Assembly (NCBI GenBank): GCA_964538375.1
Contig: CAZIFQ010000006.1
Coordinates: 82,814 to 146,813 of the forward strand
Direction: 5' to 3'
Origin: JAUUZQ01 sp964538375
GTDB lineage: Bacteria > Bacteroidota > Bacteroidia > Bacteroidales > GCA-2748055
DNA: 64,000 bases
The notes beneath the pieces were generated by a model. The model saw nothing but the letters and a program-made list of their open reading frames with translations. It did not search any database and had not been told where the DNA came from. Position numbers and translations under genes: made by a program. Positions 43,166 through 53,578 of the stretch are shown piece after piece (the first letter of the stretch is position 1; each line of letters opens with the position of its first letter).

Positions 43166-45793
43166 AATTTGACCTTGGAGAGAGGCAATTTTTTCCTCTG
43201 CATCGGCCAGCTTTTTCTTTTCTGCGGCGACAACACTCTCCGGAGCATTATTCACAAACCTCTCATTGCCTAATTTCTTCATTACACTGTTTTGGAATCC
43301 CTTTGTATAATCAAGTTCCTTTTGCAGTTTTTCAATCTCCTCTTCCACATTTACCAATGCTCCAAGTGGAATGTAGTATTCAACATTTTTTACCATAAAT
43401 GATACAGCAGAATCGATTTTCTCCTCGGAAAAAGTCAGCTTAGAGATATTCCCCATCTTCTTCACAACAGAAACAAATGCTTCGGGATAATTTCCATTAT
43501 TACTGTTTCTAACAGACATTTCGAGTTGCTCCTGCTGGGAGATATTTTTATCCTTCCTGATGCTCCTGATTTGAGTAATTACAGCTGAAATATTTTCAAA
43601 ATCCTTTAATATTGATTTGTCATAGGGCTCATCTACAGGCATTTCTGAAACCATGATACTCTCCCCTTCTTTCCTGTCCCGAATATAATGCCACAATTCT
43701 TCCGTAATAAAAGGCATAAAAGGATGTAAGATCTTCAGAAGTTTCTCAAAGAAATCCAGTGTAGACTCATAGGTCTGCCTGTCAATCGGCTTTTGATAGC
43801 CAGGCTTGATCATTTCCAGGTACCAGGAGGAGAATTCGTCCCAGAACAGTTTATAAATGATCATCAGCGCATCAGAAATTCTGTATTTCTTAAACTGCTT
43901 TTCTATATGCTTTATAGATCTGTTCAGAAAAGCATCGAACCATTCAATAGCTTTCACTGATGCTTCGGGCTGATCAATATCTTCGTCCACTTCCCAGTTC
44001 TTCACGAGCCGGAATGCGTTCCATATTTTATTGCTAAAGTTTCTTCCCTGCTCAGTTAAGTTTTCATCGAAGAGAAGATCGTTACCTGCTGGTGAACAAA
44101 ATAGCATTCCTACCCTGACGCCATCGGCACTGTATTTCTTCATCAGTTCGATCGGGTCGGGAGAGTTTCCCAGGGACTTCGACATCTTTCTTCGCTGTCC
44201 ATCCCTGACTATCCCGGTAAGGTATACATTGTTAAATGGTTTTTCATTCCTATACTCGTAACCGGCAATGATCATCCTGGCAACCCAGAAGAATAGTATT
44301 TCCGGCGCAGTAACCAGGTCGTTGGTCGGATAGTAATAGTTGATATCTTCATTATCCGGATTCCTGATCCCATCAAATACTGATATAGGCCACAACCATG
44401 ATGAGAACCATGTATCTAAAACATCCTCGTCCTGTTTCAGGTCATTTGCAGTCAGTTTATCGTTTCCCGTTTTCTCTATAGCTAATTCCAGTGCCTCTTC
44501 AATGGTCATGGCAACAACATAGTCATTGGGCCCTGGATTCTCCCCGTAGAAAAATGCAGGTATTCTCTGTCCCCACCAAAGCTGGCGGGAGATACACCAA
44601 TCTTTCACATTCTCCATCCAGTGGCGGTAAACATTCTTAAACTTGCTGGGTTGTAATTGAACCGTATCATTCATCACATTCTCCAGTGCGGGAATAGCCA
44701 GCTCCTTCATGTTCAGGAACCATTGCAGGGATAGTTTTGGTTCAATAACAGCATCCGTCCTCTCTGAAAAACCCACCTTATTTATGTAGTCTTCAATCTT
44801 CACCATGTTTCCTGCTTCCTCAAGCATTGGAATAATCAGCTCTTTGGCCTTGAACCTGTCTTCTCCAATTAATATTTCTGCTGCCTCGCTCAGTGTTCCA
44901 TCAGGATTAAAAATATCAATAATAGCCAGGTTATGCTTCAATCCCAATTCATAGTCATTGATATCATGCGCCGGGGTGATCTTTAATGCACCGGTTCCAA
45001 ATTCCCTGTCCACGTATTCATCAACAATGATTGGTACGGGACGGTTCACCAGGGGCACAAGAACACGCTTACCATGATATTTCTTAAATCTTTCATCTTC
45101 AGGATGTACGCACACTGCGGTATCTCCCAGAATTGTTTCAGGCCGAGTAGTAGCAATGGTGATAAAATCATCTTCTCCTTCCACCTGGTATCTTACAAAA
45201 TACAGTTTTGACTGTAGCTCTTTATGGAGTACCTCTTCGTCAGAAACTGCTGTTTGTGCCTGGGGATCCCAATTCACCATTCTCACGCCCCTGTAGATAT
45301 GTCCTTTATTATATAAATCCACGAATGTCAGCAATACGCTTTCCGACAAATCATCGTCCATGGTAAATTTCGTTCTACTCCAATCACAACTGGCTCCCAG
45401 TTTTTTCAACTGCTCAAGAATGATACCTCCGTGCTTCTCCTTCCACTCCCATGCATGTTCCAGGAACTCATTTCTTGAGAGATCATTTTTGTCAATTCCC
45501 TTCTCCCTCAACATGGCCACTACCCTTGCTTCTGTAGCAATTGAAGCATGATCAGTTCCGGGAACCCACAGTGCATTTTTACCCATCATGCGCGCCCTGC
45601 GAATCAATACATCCTGCAAGGTATTATTAAGCATGTGCCCCATATGCAATACTCCTGTTACATTTGGCGGAGGAATAACAATAGTATAAGGTTCACGATC
45701 ATCTGGCGTGCTGGAAAAAAAGTCATTTTCCATCCAGTAAGCATACCATTTGTCCTCCACCAGTGCAGGATTGTATTTTGTAGGGATATCCAT
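43148..45793 (-). CDS. valS: valyl-tRNA synthetase
   Basis: Class I synthetase charging tRNA-Val. The 881-residue protein has the HIGH motif as HMGH (PPPNVTGVLHMGHMLNN), editing domain CP1 (TTRPETILGDTAVCVHP), KMSKS in RRKMSKSLGNSPDP, an anticodon-binding domain and a C-terminal coiled-coil arm (about 815-881, with EEEIEKLQKELDYTKGF). The last residues (QINSLTH) lie within the tandem octamer array, so the array has been accommodated in the coding end. Confidence 0.97.
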   Translation of the reverse strand: MDIPTKYNPALVEDKWYAYWMENDFFSSTPDDREPYTIVIPPPNVTGVLHMGHMLNNTLQDVLIRRARMMGKNALWVPGTDHASIATEARVVAMLREKGIDKNDLSRNEFLEHAWEWKEKHGGIILEQLKKLGASCDWSRTKFTMDDDLSESVLLTFVDLYNKGHIYRGVRMVNWDPQAQTAVSDEEVLHKELQSKLYFVRYQVEGEDDFITIATTRPETILGDTAVCVHPEDERFKKYHGKRVLVPLVNRPVPIIVDEYVDREFGTGALKITPAHDINDYELGLKHNLAIIDIFNPDGTLSEAAEILIGEDRFKAKELIIPMLEEAGNMVKIEDYINKVGFSERTDAVIEPKLSLQWFLNMKELAIPALENVMNDTVQLQPSKFKNVYRHWMENVKDWCISRQLWWGQRIPAFFYGENPGPNDYVVAMTIEEALELAIEKTGNDKLTANDLKQDEDVLDTWFSSWLWPISVFDGIRNPDNEDINYYYPTNDLVTAPEILFFWVARMIIAGYEYRNEKPFNNVYLTGIVRDGQRRKMSKSLGNSPDPIELMKKYSADGVRVGMLFCSPAGNDLLFDENLTEQGRNFSNKIWNAFRLVKNWEVDEDIDQPEASVKAIEWFDAFLNRSIKHIEKQFKKYRISDALMIIYKLFWDEFSSWYLEMIKPGYQKPIDRQTYESTLDFFEKLLKILHPFMPFITEELWHYIRDRKEGESIMVSEMPVDEPYDKSILKDFENISAVITQIRSIRKDKNISQQEQLEMSVRNSNNGNYPEAFVSVVKKMGNISKLTFSEEKIDSAVSFMVKNVEYYIPLGALVNVEEEIEKLQKELDYTKGFQNSVMKKLGNERFVNNAPESVVAAEKKKLADAEEKIASLQGQINSLTH

Positions 45794-45956
45794 CTTTATG
45801 CTCGAATCAATCTGTTAAAACTATCATTTTATGAGTTGCAAAAGTAGGAAAAAAAATACCGTCTACCGATTCGCAGTAAGCATTTGCCGATTTTATACAA
45901 ATTTAACATTGAAAACTCTAAAAACTAAAAAAGTTTTTATATTATTGCACCCGATT

Positions 45957-46574
45957 ATGGAAACAACAGAAATTCAGGAACGAATTATTAATGAAGCTGG
46001 TGCACTCTTTGCAAAATATGGGATCAGAAGTATCACCATGGATGCTCTCGCTGGGGATATGGGTATCTCCAAGAGAACCATTTATGAAAACTTCAAAGAC
46101 AAAGATATGCTCCTGCTAAGTGTTATAACCTATTATAAGGAAGAACAACATAGAATAGCAAGAGAGATTATTGATACTTCCGAAAATGTGGTAGTGGCAT
46201 TGTTCAAGCTCGTGAACGGGATGATCAGCGTGATGAAACAGGTGAATCCCCTGCTTTTTCAGGACATGAAGAAATATCACTCTCATATTTTTAAGCAAAT
46301 TCAGGATAAGGGAGATATACGGGATCACTCCATGACATATAATATTCTTAAACAGGGGATTGAACAAAAGATCTTCCGAACAGACTTAAACGTAGGAATT
46401 GTGAATTCAACCCTTCATGAATTATTTGATCTTTTTGGTCCTGATAGCAAGTTAACCCTTGAAGGATATCATCGTGGCGAGTTATTTAATAATGTCATCA
46501 CGCCATACCTAATTGGAATATCAACTGAAAAAGGCAAAAAGCTTATTGAAGAACAAGGACCATTTAATTATTAA
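45957..46574 (+). CDS. TetR/AcrR family transcriptional regulator
   Basis: A 205-residue repressor from the ATG at 45957 (an earlier GTG-type start would add 42 low-complexity residues). The N-terminal helix-turn-helix is clear: IINEAGALFAKYGIRSITMDALAGDMGISKRTIYENFKDKD in parts, residues about 8-50. The C-terminal part would bind a ligand. It is directly followed, 26 bases later, by the TolC-adaptor-RND pump genes in the same direction, so it most likely controls that efflux operon. Confidence 0.92.
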   Translation: METTEIQERIINEAGALFAKYGIRSITMDALAGDMGISKRTIYENFKDKDMLLLSVITYYKEEQHRIAREIIDTSENVVVALFKLVNGMISVMKQVNPLLFQDMKKYHSHIFKQIQDKGDIRDHSMTYNILKQGIEQKIFRTDLNVGIVNSTLHELFDLFGPDSKLTLEGYHRGELFNNVITPYLIGISTEKGKKLIEEQGPFNY

Positions 46575-46600
46575 GCAGATATTAATAGATAATTACAGAT

Positions 46601-48055
46601 ATGAAAAAAAGAACCATTACAATAGCGTTTGCAGCTCTGCTGGGCACAGCAGTACTGGCACAGGATCAATCCCCTGCACTGGTACTGAACCTCGGCGAGG
46701 CTATCGAATATGCAAACGAAAATAACAAGTCGCTGATGAACTCGCGACAAGAGTTGGACAAGTCTCAGTCCGCAATTTGGGAGGCCATATCTCAGGGACT
46801 TCCCCAGGCAGACATTGCAGTGGATTATATGACCTACTTTGGGTATGAAATGGAATTTTCATTTGGAGGAGATTTTGATCCCGAGTCACCAGAATTTGCA
46901 GCTGCAGATATAGCTGCGCAAGAAGCAACATTCTTACAATTTCCAGGAACTACGGTAATGGACCTATATCGCTACAGTGCCGGATCATTCTATGAGACTA
47001 CTCTTTCAAGTGAACTTGGCGGAGGTACGATCCTGATGTCCGACCAGTTTACTGCCAAGCTTCAAGTTTCACAATTGATATTTAGTGGACAATATATTGT
47101 TGGTATCCAAACAGCCAAACTTGCCAAAGAAATTGCAGGAATGGCCCTCAGCAACAGCGAGGTCAGCACAAAAGAAGCTGTAATTAGTGCTTATTACCTT
47201 ACCTTGATTACGGAAAGATCGCTTGACTTCCTGGAAGGGAACCTGGAAAACCTCAGGTCAATGATGCAACAAACCGAAAAAATGTTTGAAGCAGGGATGG
47301 CTGAGAAAACAGATACTGATCAGTTTAAAGTTACAGTAAACCAACTGGAGAATACCAAACGTTCCATGGAACGAGGACTGGAATTGAATTACAACATGTT
47401 GAGGTTCACCCTGGGAGTACCTGCAGGAACAGAAATAACACTAAGCGATAACCTGGAATCGCTCTTCAACGAGATGGCTGCTATCGACCTCTTGATGAAA
47501 GATTTTGATAAGGAACAAAATATTACTTACCAGATGGTTGCAGCAGAATCTGAAATAAACAAGAAACTCTGGAATATTGAAAAATGGAATTATGCACCAA
47601 CCTTTGTTGGTTTCTATAATTACAATCAAAAGATTTTAACTGCCGGATTTGACATGACTCCAAATCATCTGGCCGGCTTATCTCTTAGCATACCTGTTTT
47701 CTCCAGTGGGATGAGAAAAGCTAAAGTTAACCAGGCCAGGATTCAATATGAGATGTCTGAAAGAAATTCTGAGATAATGGCTGATCAGCTTGAAATTCAA
47801 AACAGGCAGTTGAAATATAACCTTGAGAGCAGCGTGGAAAATTACACCACTCAAATAGAGAATGTGGAGGTAGCTGAAAATGTTCTTAAAAGTTACCAGA
47901 GAAAATATCAAAATGGAATGGCTTCAAGTATGGAAGTCACCCAGGCCAACAGCTCATACCTGGAGGCACAGAGCTCATACCTAAGCGCCATGTTCGATGT
48001 AATGAACGCAAGAATACAGTTAGAAAAATTAATGAATAACCTTAGCAATTTATAA
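46601..48055 (+). CDS. TolC family outer membrane efflux protein
   Basis: Outer-membrane channel of an RND pump, 484 residues. Signal peptide MKKRTITIAFAALLGTAVLAQ. OEP-type helical segments include LGEAIEYANENNKSLMNSRQ, SQSAIWEAISQGLPQADI and the C-terminal mirror YQRKYQNGMASSMEVTQANS. An unusual acidic/Phe-rich insert (about residues 90-135, SFGGDFDPESPEFAAADIAA) lies early in the protein. First structural gene of the RND operon; five bases separate it from the adaptor. Confidence 0.92.
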   Translation: MKKRTITIAFAALLGTAVLAQDQSPALVLNLGEAIEYANENNKSLMNSRQELDKSQSAIWEAISQGLPQADIAVDYMTYFGYEMEFSFGGDFDPESPEFAAADIAAQEATFLQFPGTTVMDLYRYSAGSFYETTLSSELGGGTILMSDQFTAKLQVSQLIFSGQYIVGIQTAKLAKEIAGMALSNSEVSTKEAVISAYYLTLITERSLDFLEGNLENLRSMMQQTEKMFEAGMAEKTDTDQFKVTVNQLENTKRSMERGLELNYNMLRFTLGVPAGTEITLSDNLESLFNEMAAIDLLMKDFDKEQNITYQMVAAESEINKKLWNIEKWNYAPTFVGFYNYNQKILTAGFDMTPNHLAGLSLSIPVFSSGMRKAKVNQARIQYEMSERNSEIMADQLEIQNRQLKYNLESSVENYTTQIENVEVAENVLKSYQRKYQNGMASSMEVTQANSSYLEAQSSYLSAMFDVMNARIQLEKLMNNLSNL

Positions 48056-48060
48056 ATACC

Positions 48061-49164
48061 ATGACCATGAAACGAATTTTAACCTTCACGATAACAGCAG
48101 TTTTTGCTATTAGCATGTTCTCTTGTAAGGATTTTGATCCCTCAAAATCTAAGTCAGGAGCCGCTAAAGACTCTGCAGCGGTGAGCACTGAACTAGTTCA
48201 GGATATTATTACTGAACATATTCAGCCAATTAAAACAATGCCTGTAGAAATAACAACGATAAAGAGAACAGTTAAATCAACTGCTTCACTTGTAGCTGAA
48301 GAAGAAACCTACCTGGCTCCGTCAATCCCCGGTAAAATCCGAAGTATTCCTGTTGATGTAAATGACTATGTGAAAAAGGGACAGATACTTGTTAGTATGG
48401 ACAAAAGTCAGTTGTCACAAACAAGACTGCAATATGCAAACCTGAAAAAGGATCTGGCACGCATGGACACACTTCTTCAATATGGATCAATTACCCAACA
48501 GGCATATGACCAAATGAAGACACAAGTGAACGTTACAAAAACAGCACTTGCCAACCTGGAAGAGAATACAACACTTAAAGCTCCATATAAAGGTGTCATT
48601 ACAGGCAAATATTACAATGATGGGGAAATTTTTTCCGGTGCACCTAATACACAGGCAGGAAAGGCAGCCATAGTAAGTCTCGTAAAAATGGATGTATTAA
48701 AAGTATATATCAATCTTTCAGAAAGCTACCTTCCCCTGGTTATAAAGGGCCAGGTTGCTATTGTTGAATCTGATGTTTATCCTACTGATAATTTCGAAGC
48801 CACAGTGCATACGATCTATCCAACTGTAAATGCAGCAACACGTACTTTCACTGTTGAACTTCGACTGGACAATCCTGATTACAAACTTAGACCAGGAATG
48901 TACAGCGCTGTAACAATTGAGATGGGTGACCGTGAAGCCCTTCTGGTTCCCGCTCTGGCAGTAATTAAACAAACCGGGACCAACAATCGCTACGTATTTC
49001 TGCGTGAAGGAAATGTTGCCAGGAAATACCAGGTAACAATGGGAGAGCGTGTAGATGATATGGTTGAACTCATTTCCGAAAATGTTAAATCCGGTGCTGA
49101 ATTGATCTATGCGGGACATATAAACCTCATGGATGGAGACAAGATCAAGTTAGTTGAAGAATAG
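48061..49164 (+). CDS. RND efflux periplasmic adaptor (lipoprotein)
   Basis: A 367-residue membrane-fusion protein. Lipoprotein signal with ISMFSCKDF (Cys22). Then the barrel-sandwich (APSIPGKIRSIPVDVNDYVKKGQILV in parts), a short helical hairpin (QLSQTRLQYANLKKDLARMD), a beta-barrel and membrane-proximal domain (LLVPALAVIKQTGTNNRYVFL). It couples the RND pump to TolC; it is encoded between the two. Confidence 0.93.
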   Translation: MTMKRILTFTITAVFAISMFSCKDFDPSKSKSGAAKDSAAVSTELVQDIITEHIQPIKTMPVEITTIKRTVKSTASLVAEEETYLAPSIPGKIRSIPVDVNDYVKKGQILVSMDKSQLSQTRLQYANLKKDLARMDTLLQYGSITQQAYDQMKTQVNVTKTALANLEENTTLKAPYKGVITGKYYNDGEIFSGAPNTQAGKAAIVSLVKMDVLKVYINLSESYLPLVIKGQVAIVESDVYPTDNFEATVHTIYPTVNAATRTFTVELRLDNPDYKLRPGMYSAVTIEMGDREALLVPALAVIKQTGTNNRYVFLREGNVARKYQVTMGERVDDMVELISENVKSGAELIYAGHINLMDGDKIKLVEE

Positions 49165-49184
49165 TAATTGAAAAAAGGATTATC

Positions 49185-52100
49185 ATGAGTATATATCAAA
49201 GCGCCGTAAAAAGGCCAATAACAACCATCATGCTTTTTATTGCAGTGGTGGTACTGGGAGCTTACGCCTTAAGACAGCTATCTGTCGACTTTTATCCTGA
49301 AATGGAATTCCCTGCCATCTCTGTGATGACCCTATACAGCGGAGCCAGTGCTGCAGATGTTGAAACCAATGTCACAGACAGAATGGAAAGCAACCTGAAT
49401 GCTATTAGTAACCTGAAAGAGATTTCATCCACATCAAGTGATGGGATGTCAATAGTTGTTCTGGAATTTGAATTTGGAGCAGACCTTAACGAAGCGACAA
49501 ATGAAATCCGGGATGCCTTGAACAGGATTACGCCCTATCTCCCTGATGATGTGGATAACCCGATCATTCTTAAATTCAACTCATCTATGATGCCAATTCT
49601 TTTCTATGCAGTAACCGCTGATGAAAGCTACCCTGCATTAGAAAATCTGCTGGACGAAAGAGTTATTAATCCGCTTAACCGGATTGATGGAATTGGATCT
49701 GTAGGTATTATCGGAGCTCCCGGACGAGAAATTCAGATTGATATTGATCCTCAAAAAATGGAAGGATATAATCTAAGCGTTGAAATGATCGCCGGTATTC
49801 TGAATGCCGAAAACATGAACCTTCCTGCTGGTAATATTGATATGGGTATGATGAATTACCCCATCCGTGTTCAGGGAGAATTTGCAAGCAGTGATGAAAT
49901 CAGAGATATTGTCCTTGCAAGTATCAATGGACAGTCTATTTATCTAAGTGATATTGCTACAGTTACGGACACCCTTCGTGACATGACCTTCGAAGAAAAT
50001 ATCAACGGTAAGACTGGAGTTAGGATCATGGTACAAAAGCAGTCTGGAGCAAATACAGTTAAGGTAAATCAGGACATCAAAAAAATGATGCCCGAACTTA
50101 TTAAAACGCTTCCTCCCGATGTAGAAGTGACCATGTTTTTTGATTCTTCTGAATTTATTAAAGGTTCTATCGATAACCTTACGCGTTCGCTTATGTTTGC
50201 AGCCATATTCGTTGTTTTGATTATACTATTCTTCCTGGGGAGATGGCGGGCAACATTTATCATTATTCTTACAATCCCGATAGCGTTAATTGTCGCATTC
50301 ATATATCTTTTTGTTACTGATAATTCAATAAATATTATTTCCCTGTCGTCGCTCTCAATTGCCATTGGTATGGTGGTTGACGATGCCATTGTGGTATTGG
50401 AAAATATTACAAAACATGTGGAAAAGGGAGGTAAACCTCGAGAGGCCGCTATTTATGCAACAAATGAAGTTTGGTTGGCTGTAATTGTGACAACCCTTGT
50501 TGTTTTAGCTGTATTCCTGCCATTGACATTGATGCCAGGACTTACTGGAATGATGTTCAAACAGCTTGGATGGGTTGTTTCTATAACCGTTGCTACTTCA
50601 ACACTTGCTGCGATAACGCTTACTCCAATGTTAGCATCTAAATTGCTGAAGTTAAAGAATAAACCAAGGAAAAACAGGGCTCTCAGTTATACCAATACAA
50701 TTGACAGATTTCTTAACTGGTTGAATAAAATTTATGGCAATACCTTAAGAGGTGCATTAAAAGTGCGTTGGTTAGTTGTAATAATAACAATTGCAATTTT
50801 TGCAGGATCCATCTTTCTAACAAAAGATGTTGGTTTTGTAATGTTCCCCGAAGCGGATGAAGGACAGCTCTCTGCTCAAATAGAACTACCAACTGGTGTT
50901 AATGTTGACGAATCCCGCAAAATTAGTCGTATGGTTGATCATTTTCTACAGGAGAACTATCCGGAAATTACACTATTGAGTACTTCATCCGGTTTAGATG
51001 ATAATGGTGGAATGATGTCTCTGTTCACAGAAAGGGGAAATCACATTATCAATGTATCTGCCATACTTGTTAACCAGGAGGAGAGAGACCGCGATGTCTG
51101 GGTAATATGTGATGGTCTAAGGGACTACCTGGAAACATTACCAGAGATTGTATCATACACTGTTACTCCAAATGGTGGAATGGGAGCAGGTGGAATGATG
51201 AGCAATGACATTGCCATCGAGATATTTGGCTATGATTTTACCAAGACATCATTGATTGCTGAACAACTTGCGGATAGTATTTCATTACTAAATGGTGCAA
51301 CAAACGTGAAGGTGAGCCGAAATCCCATGAAGCCTGAACTTCAGATCATTCCAGACAGGGAAAAAATGGCCATGCACGGACTGAATACTTTTACTATAGC
51401 AAATGCAGTTCGAAATAGGATTGAAGGCCCATTTATGAGAAGATACCGTGAAGAAGGAAATGAATATGACATTCTTATTCGATTTAATAAAGACCAGAGG
51501 AATTCGATCACGGATGTAGAAAATATACTTCTTACAAATCAGCAAGGGCAATCGGTACGATTGAAAGAAGTTGCTGATGTGGAAGAATATTGGGTGCCGC
51601 CTAACATTGAACACAAAAGACGTCAGCGTATAGTGAACGTAACAGTAACCCCATATAAAGTACCTCTTAACGTGCTGTCAGCTCAAATCGATGATATCGT
51701 AGATAATATAGAAATACCAAATGATGTGCTTATTGAATCTGGTGGAGCTGTCGAAGATATGAGGGAAACTATGCAGGACTTATTGATGCTCATTCTCCTG
51801 GCGCTCGGACTTGTATATATTGTGATGGCAGCACAGTTTGAATCGCTCAAAATGCCGTTCATCATTATGTTCTCCATTCCATTTGCATTTACCGGGGTGA
51901 TTCTGGCGCACATTGTTACCGGAATTACTATGAGCACTGTTTCAATGATCGGCGGGGTAATGCTAATTGGTATCGTGGTGAAAAACGCCATTGTATTAGT
52001 GGACTATATCAACCTGATGCGTGACCGTGGTTATGAATTGAAAGAGGCGATTATCGAATCCGGAAAATCACGATTAAGACCAGTGCTTATGACTTCATTT

Positions 52101-52307
52101 ACTACCATCCTTGGTATGCTACCATTGGCAATGAGTACAGGAGATGGGTCAGAGATCTGGAGCCCAATGGGGATCGCTGTCATCGGGGGATTGATCTTCT
52201 CTACCTTTATTACTTTGCTTCTTGTTCCAGTCGTTTACCATATGTTTATGCGAAAAAACGATAAGAGGAAGAAGGTAATGGAATATGACTTTATGATCGA
52301 AAATTAA
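49185..52307 (+). CDS. RND family efflux transporter permease (AcrB-type)
   Basis: A 1040-residue inner-membrane proton-driven pump with 12 helices and two large periplasmic loops. N-terminus SIYQSAVKRPITTIMLFIAVVVLGAYALRQLSVDFYPEMEFP in parts; TM4 holds the proton-relay Asp pair in GMVVDDAIVVLENI; repeated in the second half as GIVVKNAIVLVDYIN; FMVMAAQFESLKMPFIIMFS-like helix 9. It is the third member of the operon, followed by a PG0541-family gene. Substrates are not evident; this HAE-like group exports hydrophobic compounds. Confidence 0.95.
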   Translation: MSIYQSAVKRPITTIMLFIAVVVLGAYALRQLSVDFYPEMEFPAISVMTLYSGASAADVETNVTDRMESNLNAISNLKEISSTSSDGMSIVVLEFEFGADLNEATNEIRDALNRITPYLPDDVDNPIILKFNSSMMPILFYAVTADESYPALENLLDERVINPLNRIDGIGSVGIIGAPGREIQIDIDPQKMEGYNLSVEMIAGILNAENMNLPAGNIDMGMMNYPIRVQGEFASSDEIRDIVLASINGQSIYLSDIATVTDTLRDMTFEENINGKTGVRIMVQKQSGANTVKVNQDIKKMMPELIKTLPPDVEVTMFFDSSEFIKGSIDNLTRSLMFAAIFVVLIILFFLGRWRATFIIILTIPIALIVAFIYLFVTDNSINIISLSSLSIAIGMVVDDAIVVLENITKHVEKGGKPREAAIYATNEVWLAVIVTTLVVLAVFLPLTLMPGLTGMMFKQLGWVVSITVATSTLAAITLTPMLASKLLKLKNKPRKNRALSYTNTIDRFLNWLNKIYGNTLRGALKVRWLVVIITIAIFAGSIFLTKDVGFVMFPEADEGQLSAQIELPTGVNVDESRKISRMVDHFLQENYPEITLLSTSSGLDDNGGMMSLFTERGNHIINVSAILVNQEERDRDVWVICDGLRDYLETLPEIVSYTVTPNGGMGAGGMMSNDIAIEIFGYDFTKTSLIAEQLADSISLLNGATNVKVSRNPMKPELQIIPDREKMAMHGLNTFTIANAVRNRIEGPFMRRYREEGNEYDILIRFNKDQRNSITDVENILLTNQQGQSVRLKEVADVEEYWVPPNIEHKRRQRIVNVTVTPYKVPLNVLSAQIDDIVDNIEIPNDVLIESGGAVEDMRETMQDLLMLILLALGLVYIVMAAQFESLKMPFIIMFSIPFAFTGVILAHIVTGITMSTVSMIGGVMLIGIVVKNAIVLVDYINLMRDRGYELKEAIIESGKSRLRPVLMTSFTTILGMLPLAMSTGDGSEIWSPMGIAVIGGLIFSTFITLLLVPVVYHMFMRKNDKRKKVMEYDFMIEN

Positions 52308-52382
52308 AGTTGAGTGTCGAGCGTTTAGTGTTGAGAAAACTATGGTCCCTCCTCGCTAAACGCTGAACACTGAACACTAAAT
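52308..52382. repeat. imperfect inverted repeat between RND pump and PG0541 gene
   Basis: Left arm near GAGTGTCGAGCGTTTAGTG, right arm near CGCTAAACGCTGAACACTG, separated by about 20 bases. It is made of words similar to those at 11382-11409 and could form a long hairpin that separates the pump mRNA from the next gene. No T-run follows. Confidence 0.55.
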
Positions 52383-52392
52383 TTATTAAAAA

Positions 52393-52686
52393 ATGAAAGC
52401 TATTTTTATAGTATACAATCAAGCACACACCGAAAAGGTGGAATATATGTTTGAAAAACTCAACATCCGCGGTTTCACAAGATGGACGGAGTTGACAGGC
52501 CGAGGAAGTATGGATGGAAACCCTCACATGAAAACTCACACCTGGCCGGAACAAAATACAGCACGAATGACCATTGTAGAAGATGAAAAGGTGGATCCTG
52601 CATTGGCTGCAATAAAACGCATGGATGAAGTCAATAAGGATGTAGGCATCAGGGCCTTTGTCTGGAATATTGAAAATATGTATTAA
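52393..52686 (+). CDS. PG0541 family transporter-associated protein
   Basis: A 97-residue soluble protein, beginning MKAIFIVYNQAHTEKVEYMF, with FTRWTELTGRGSMDGNPHMKTH in parts, and ending DVGIRAFVWNIENMY. This matches the PG0541 family, ferredoxin-like small proteins encoded next to RND pumps in Bacteroidota. The fold resembles PII-like signalling proteins. Role not established; it may regulate the pump. It follows the pump after 85 bases. Confidence 0.85.
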   Translation: MKAIFIVYNQAHTEKVEYMFEKLNIRGFTRWTELTGRGSMDGNPHMKTHTWPEQNTARMTIVEDEKVDPALAAIKRMDEVNKDVGIRAFVWNIENMY

Positions 52687-52692
52687 TCCCAC

Positions 52693-53466
52693 ATGACCAC
52701 ACATACGATCATTTACTTTAGTCCTACGGGGAATGTCCAGCATCTGGCTAACAGGCTTGCCAAACAATTAGAGCCTTCAGGTACACAGCTACTGCCCCTT
52801 GAGTTTACAGAACCGGATCAACTGGAAAGAAATAAGCACCTGGTTTTAATTCATCCCGTTCATGGTTTTAATGCACCGCGGACAGTAAAACGTTTTGTTA
52901 AAAATTTGCCATCTGATCTTTATGATCTTGTCAGTATTATTGGTGTTGGCTGTAACACTGGTTGGGTGAACGGTGCTGTTTCATCTGATTTACGCAAGCA
53001 ATTCAATAAAAAAGGATATTCAATTGCTCTTGATGAGATATTGGCGATGCCATTAACTTTTATCATGAACTTTCCTGATGACTTGAATTTAAAATTGATC
53101 GCAGAATCTGAGAAGAAAATAGAAGATCTAAGCAAAGCTCTGATCGAGGAGACGGTCACGACACGAAATATACCAGCCAAATCTTATATCCTGAATTTTC
53201 TCGGTAAAGGAGAGTCGCCTGCTGCACGAATGTTTGGACTTGAATTGCATGCTAACAAGGACTGTGTTGCCTGTGGAATATGCTGGGAAAATTGTCCTGA
53301 AAAAAATATTAAGCAAAAGAAAAACGGGAAACCAGGTTTTGGATTTTCTTGTTCGATGTGCATGCGCTGCATCTACAATTGCCCTGAGAAGGCAATCAGC
53401 CCTCGTATCTCCAAATTCATTCCTATTAAGAACGGTTATTCTCTTTCAAAATATTTGAAAGATTAA
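52693..53466 (+). CDS. EFR1 family ferredoxin (flavodoxin-like + 2[4Fe-4S])
   Basis: A 257-residue protein: residues 1-150 flavodoxin-like with FMN loop FSPTGNVQHLANRLA, and residues about 195-240 with two cysteine groups CVACGICWENCP and CSMCMRCIYNCP, each binding one [4Fe-4S] cluster. Such fusion proteins transfer electrons in anaerobes and microaerophiles; the partner is unknown. Seven bases after the PG0541 gene, so in the same transcript. Its presence suggests a redox link to that operon, unproven. Confidence 0.9.
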   Translation: MTTHTIIYFSPTGNVQHLANRLAKQLEPSGTQLLPLEFTEPDQLERNKHLVLIHPVHGFNAPRTVKRFVKNLPSDLYDLVSIIGVGCNTGWVNGAVSSDLRKQFNKKGYSIALDEILAMPLTFIMNFPDDLNLKLIAESEKKIEDLSKALIEETVTTRNIPAKSYILNFLGKGESPAARMFGLELHANKDCVACGICWENCPEKNIKQKKNGKPGFGFSCSMCMRCIYNCPEKAISPRISKFIPIKNGYSLSKYLKD

Positions 53467-53578
53467 CACCAGCAAACCTATCTCAATATTGGAGATAAAA
53501 ATAATATTAACTACGAAATACATCTTTTAACAAAACTCTTCATCTATTTAAGCGTTACTCATACAAACGAATTTTACA

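Noticed and set aside
52291..52767. A 158-residue minus-strand frame spanning the PG0541 region
   Set aside because: It crosses intergenic sequence and two plus-strand genes with clear families; no support of its own.
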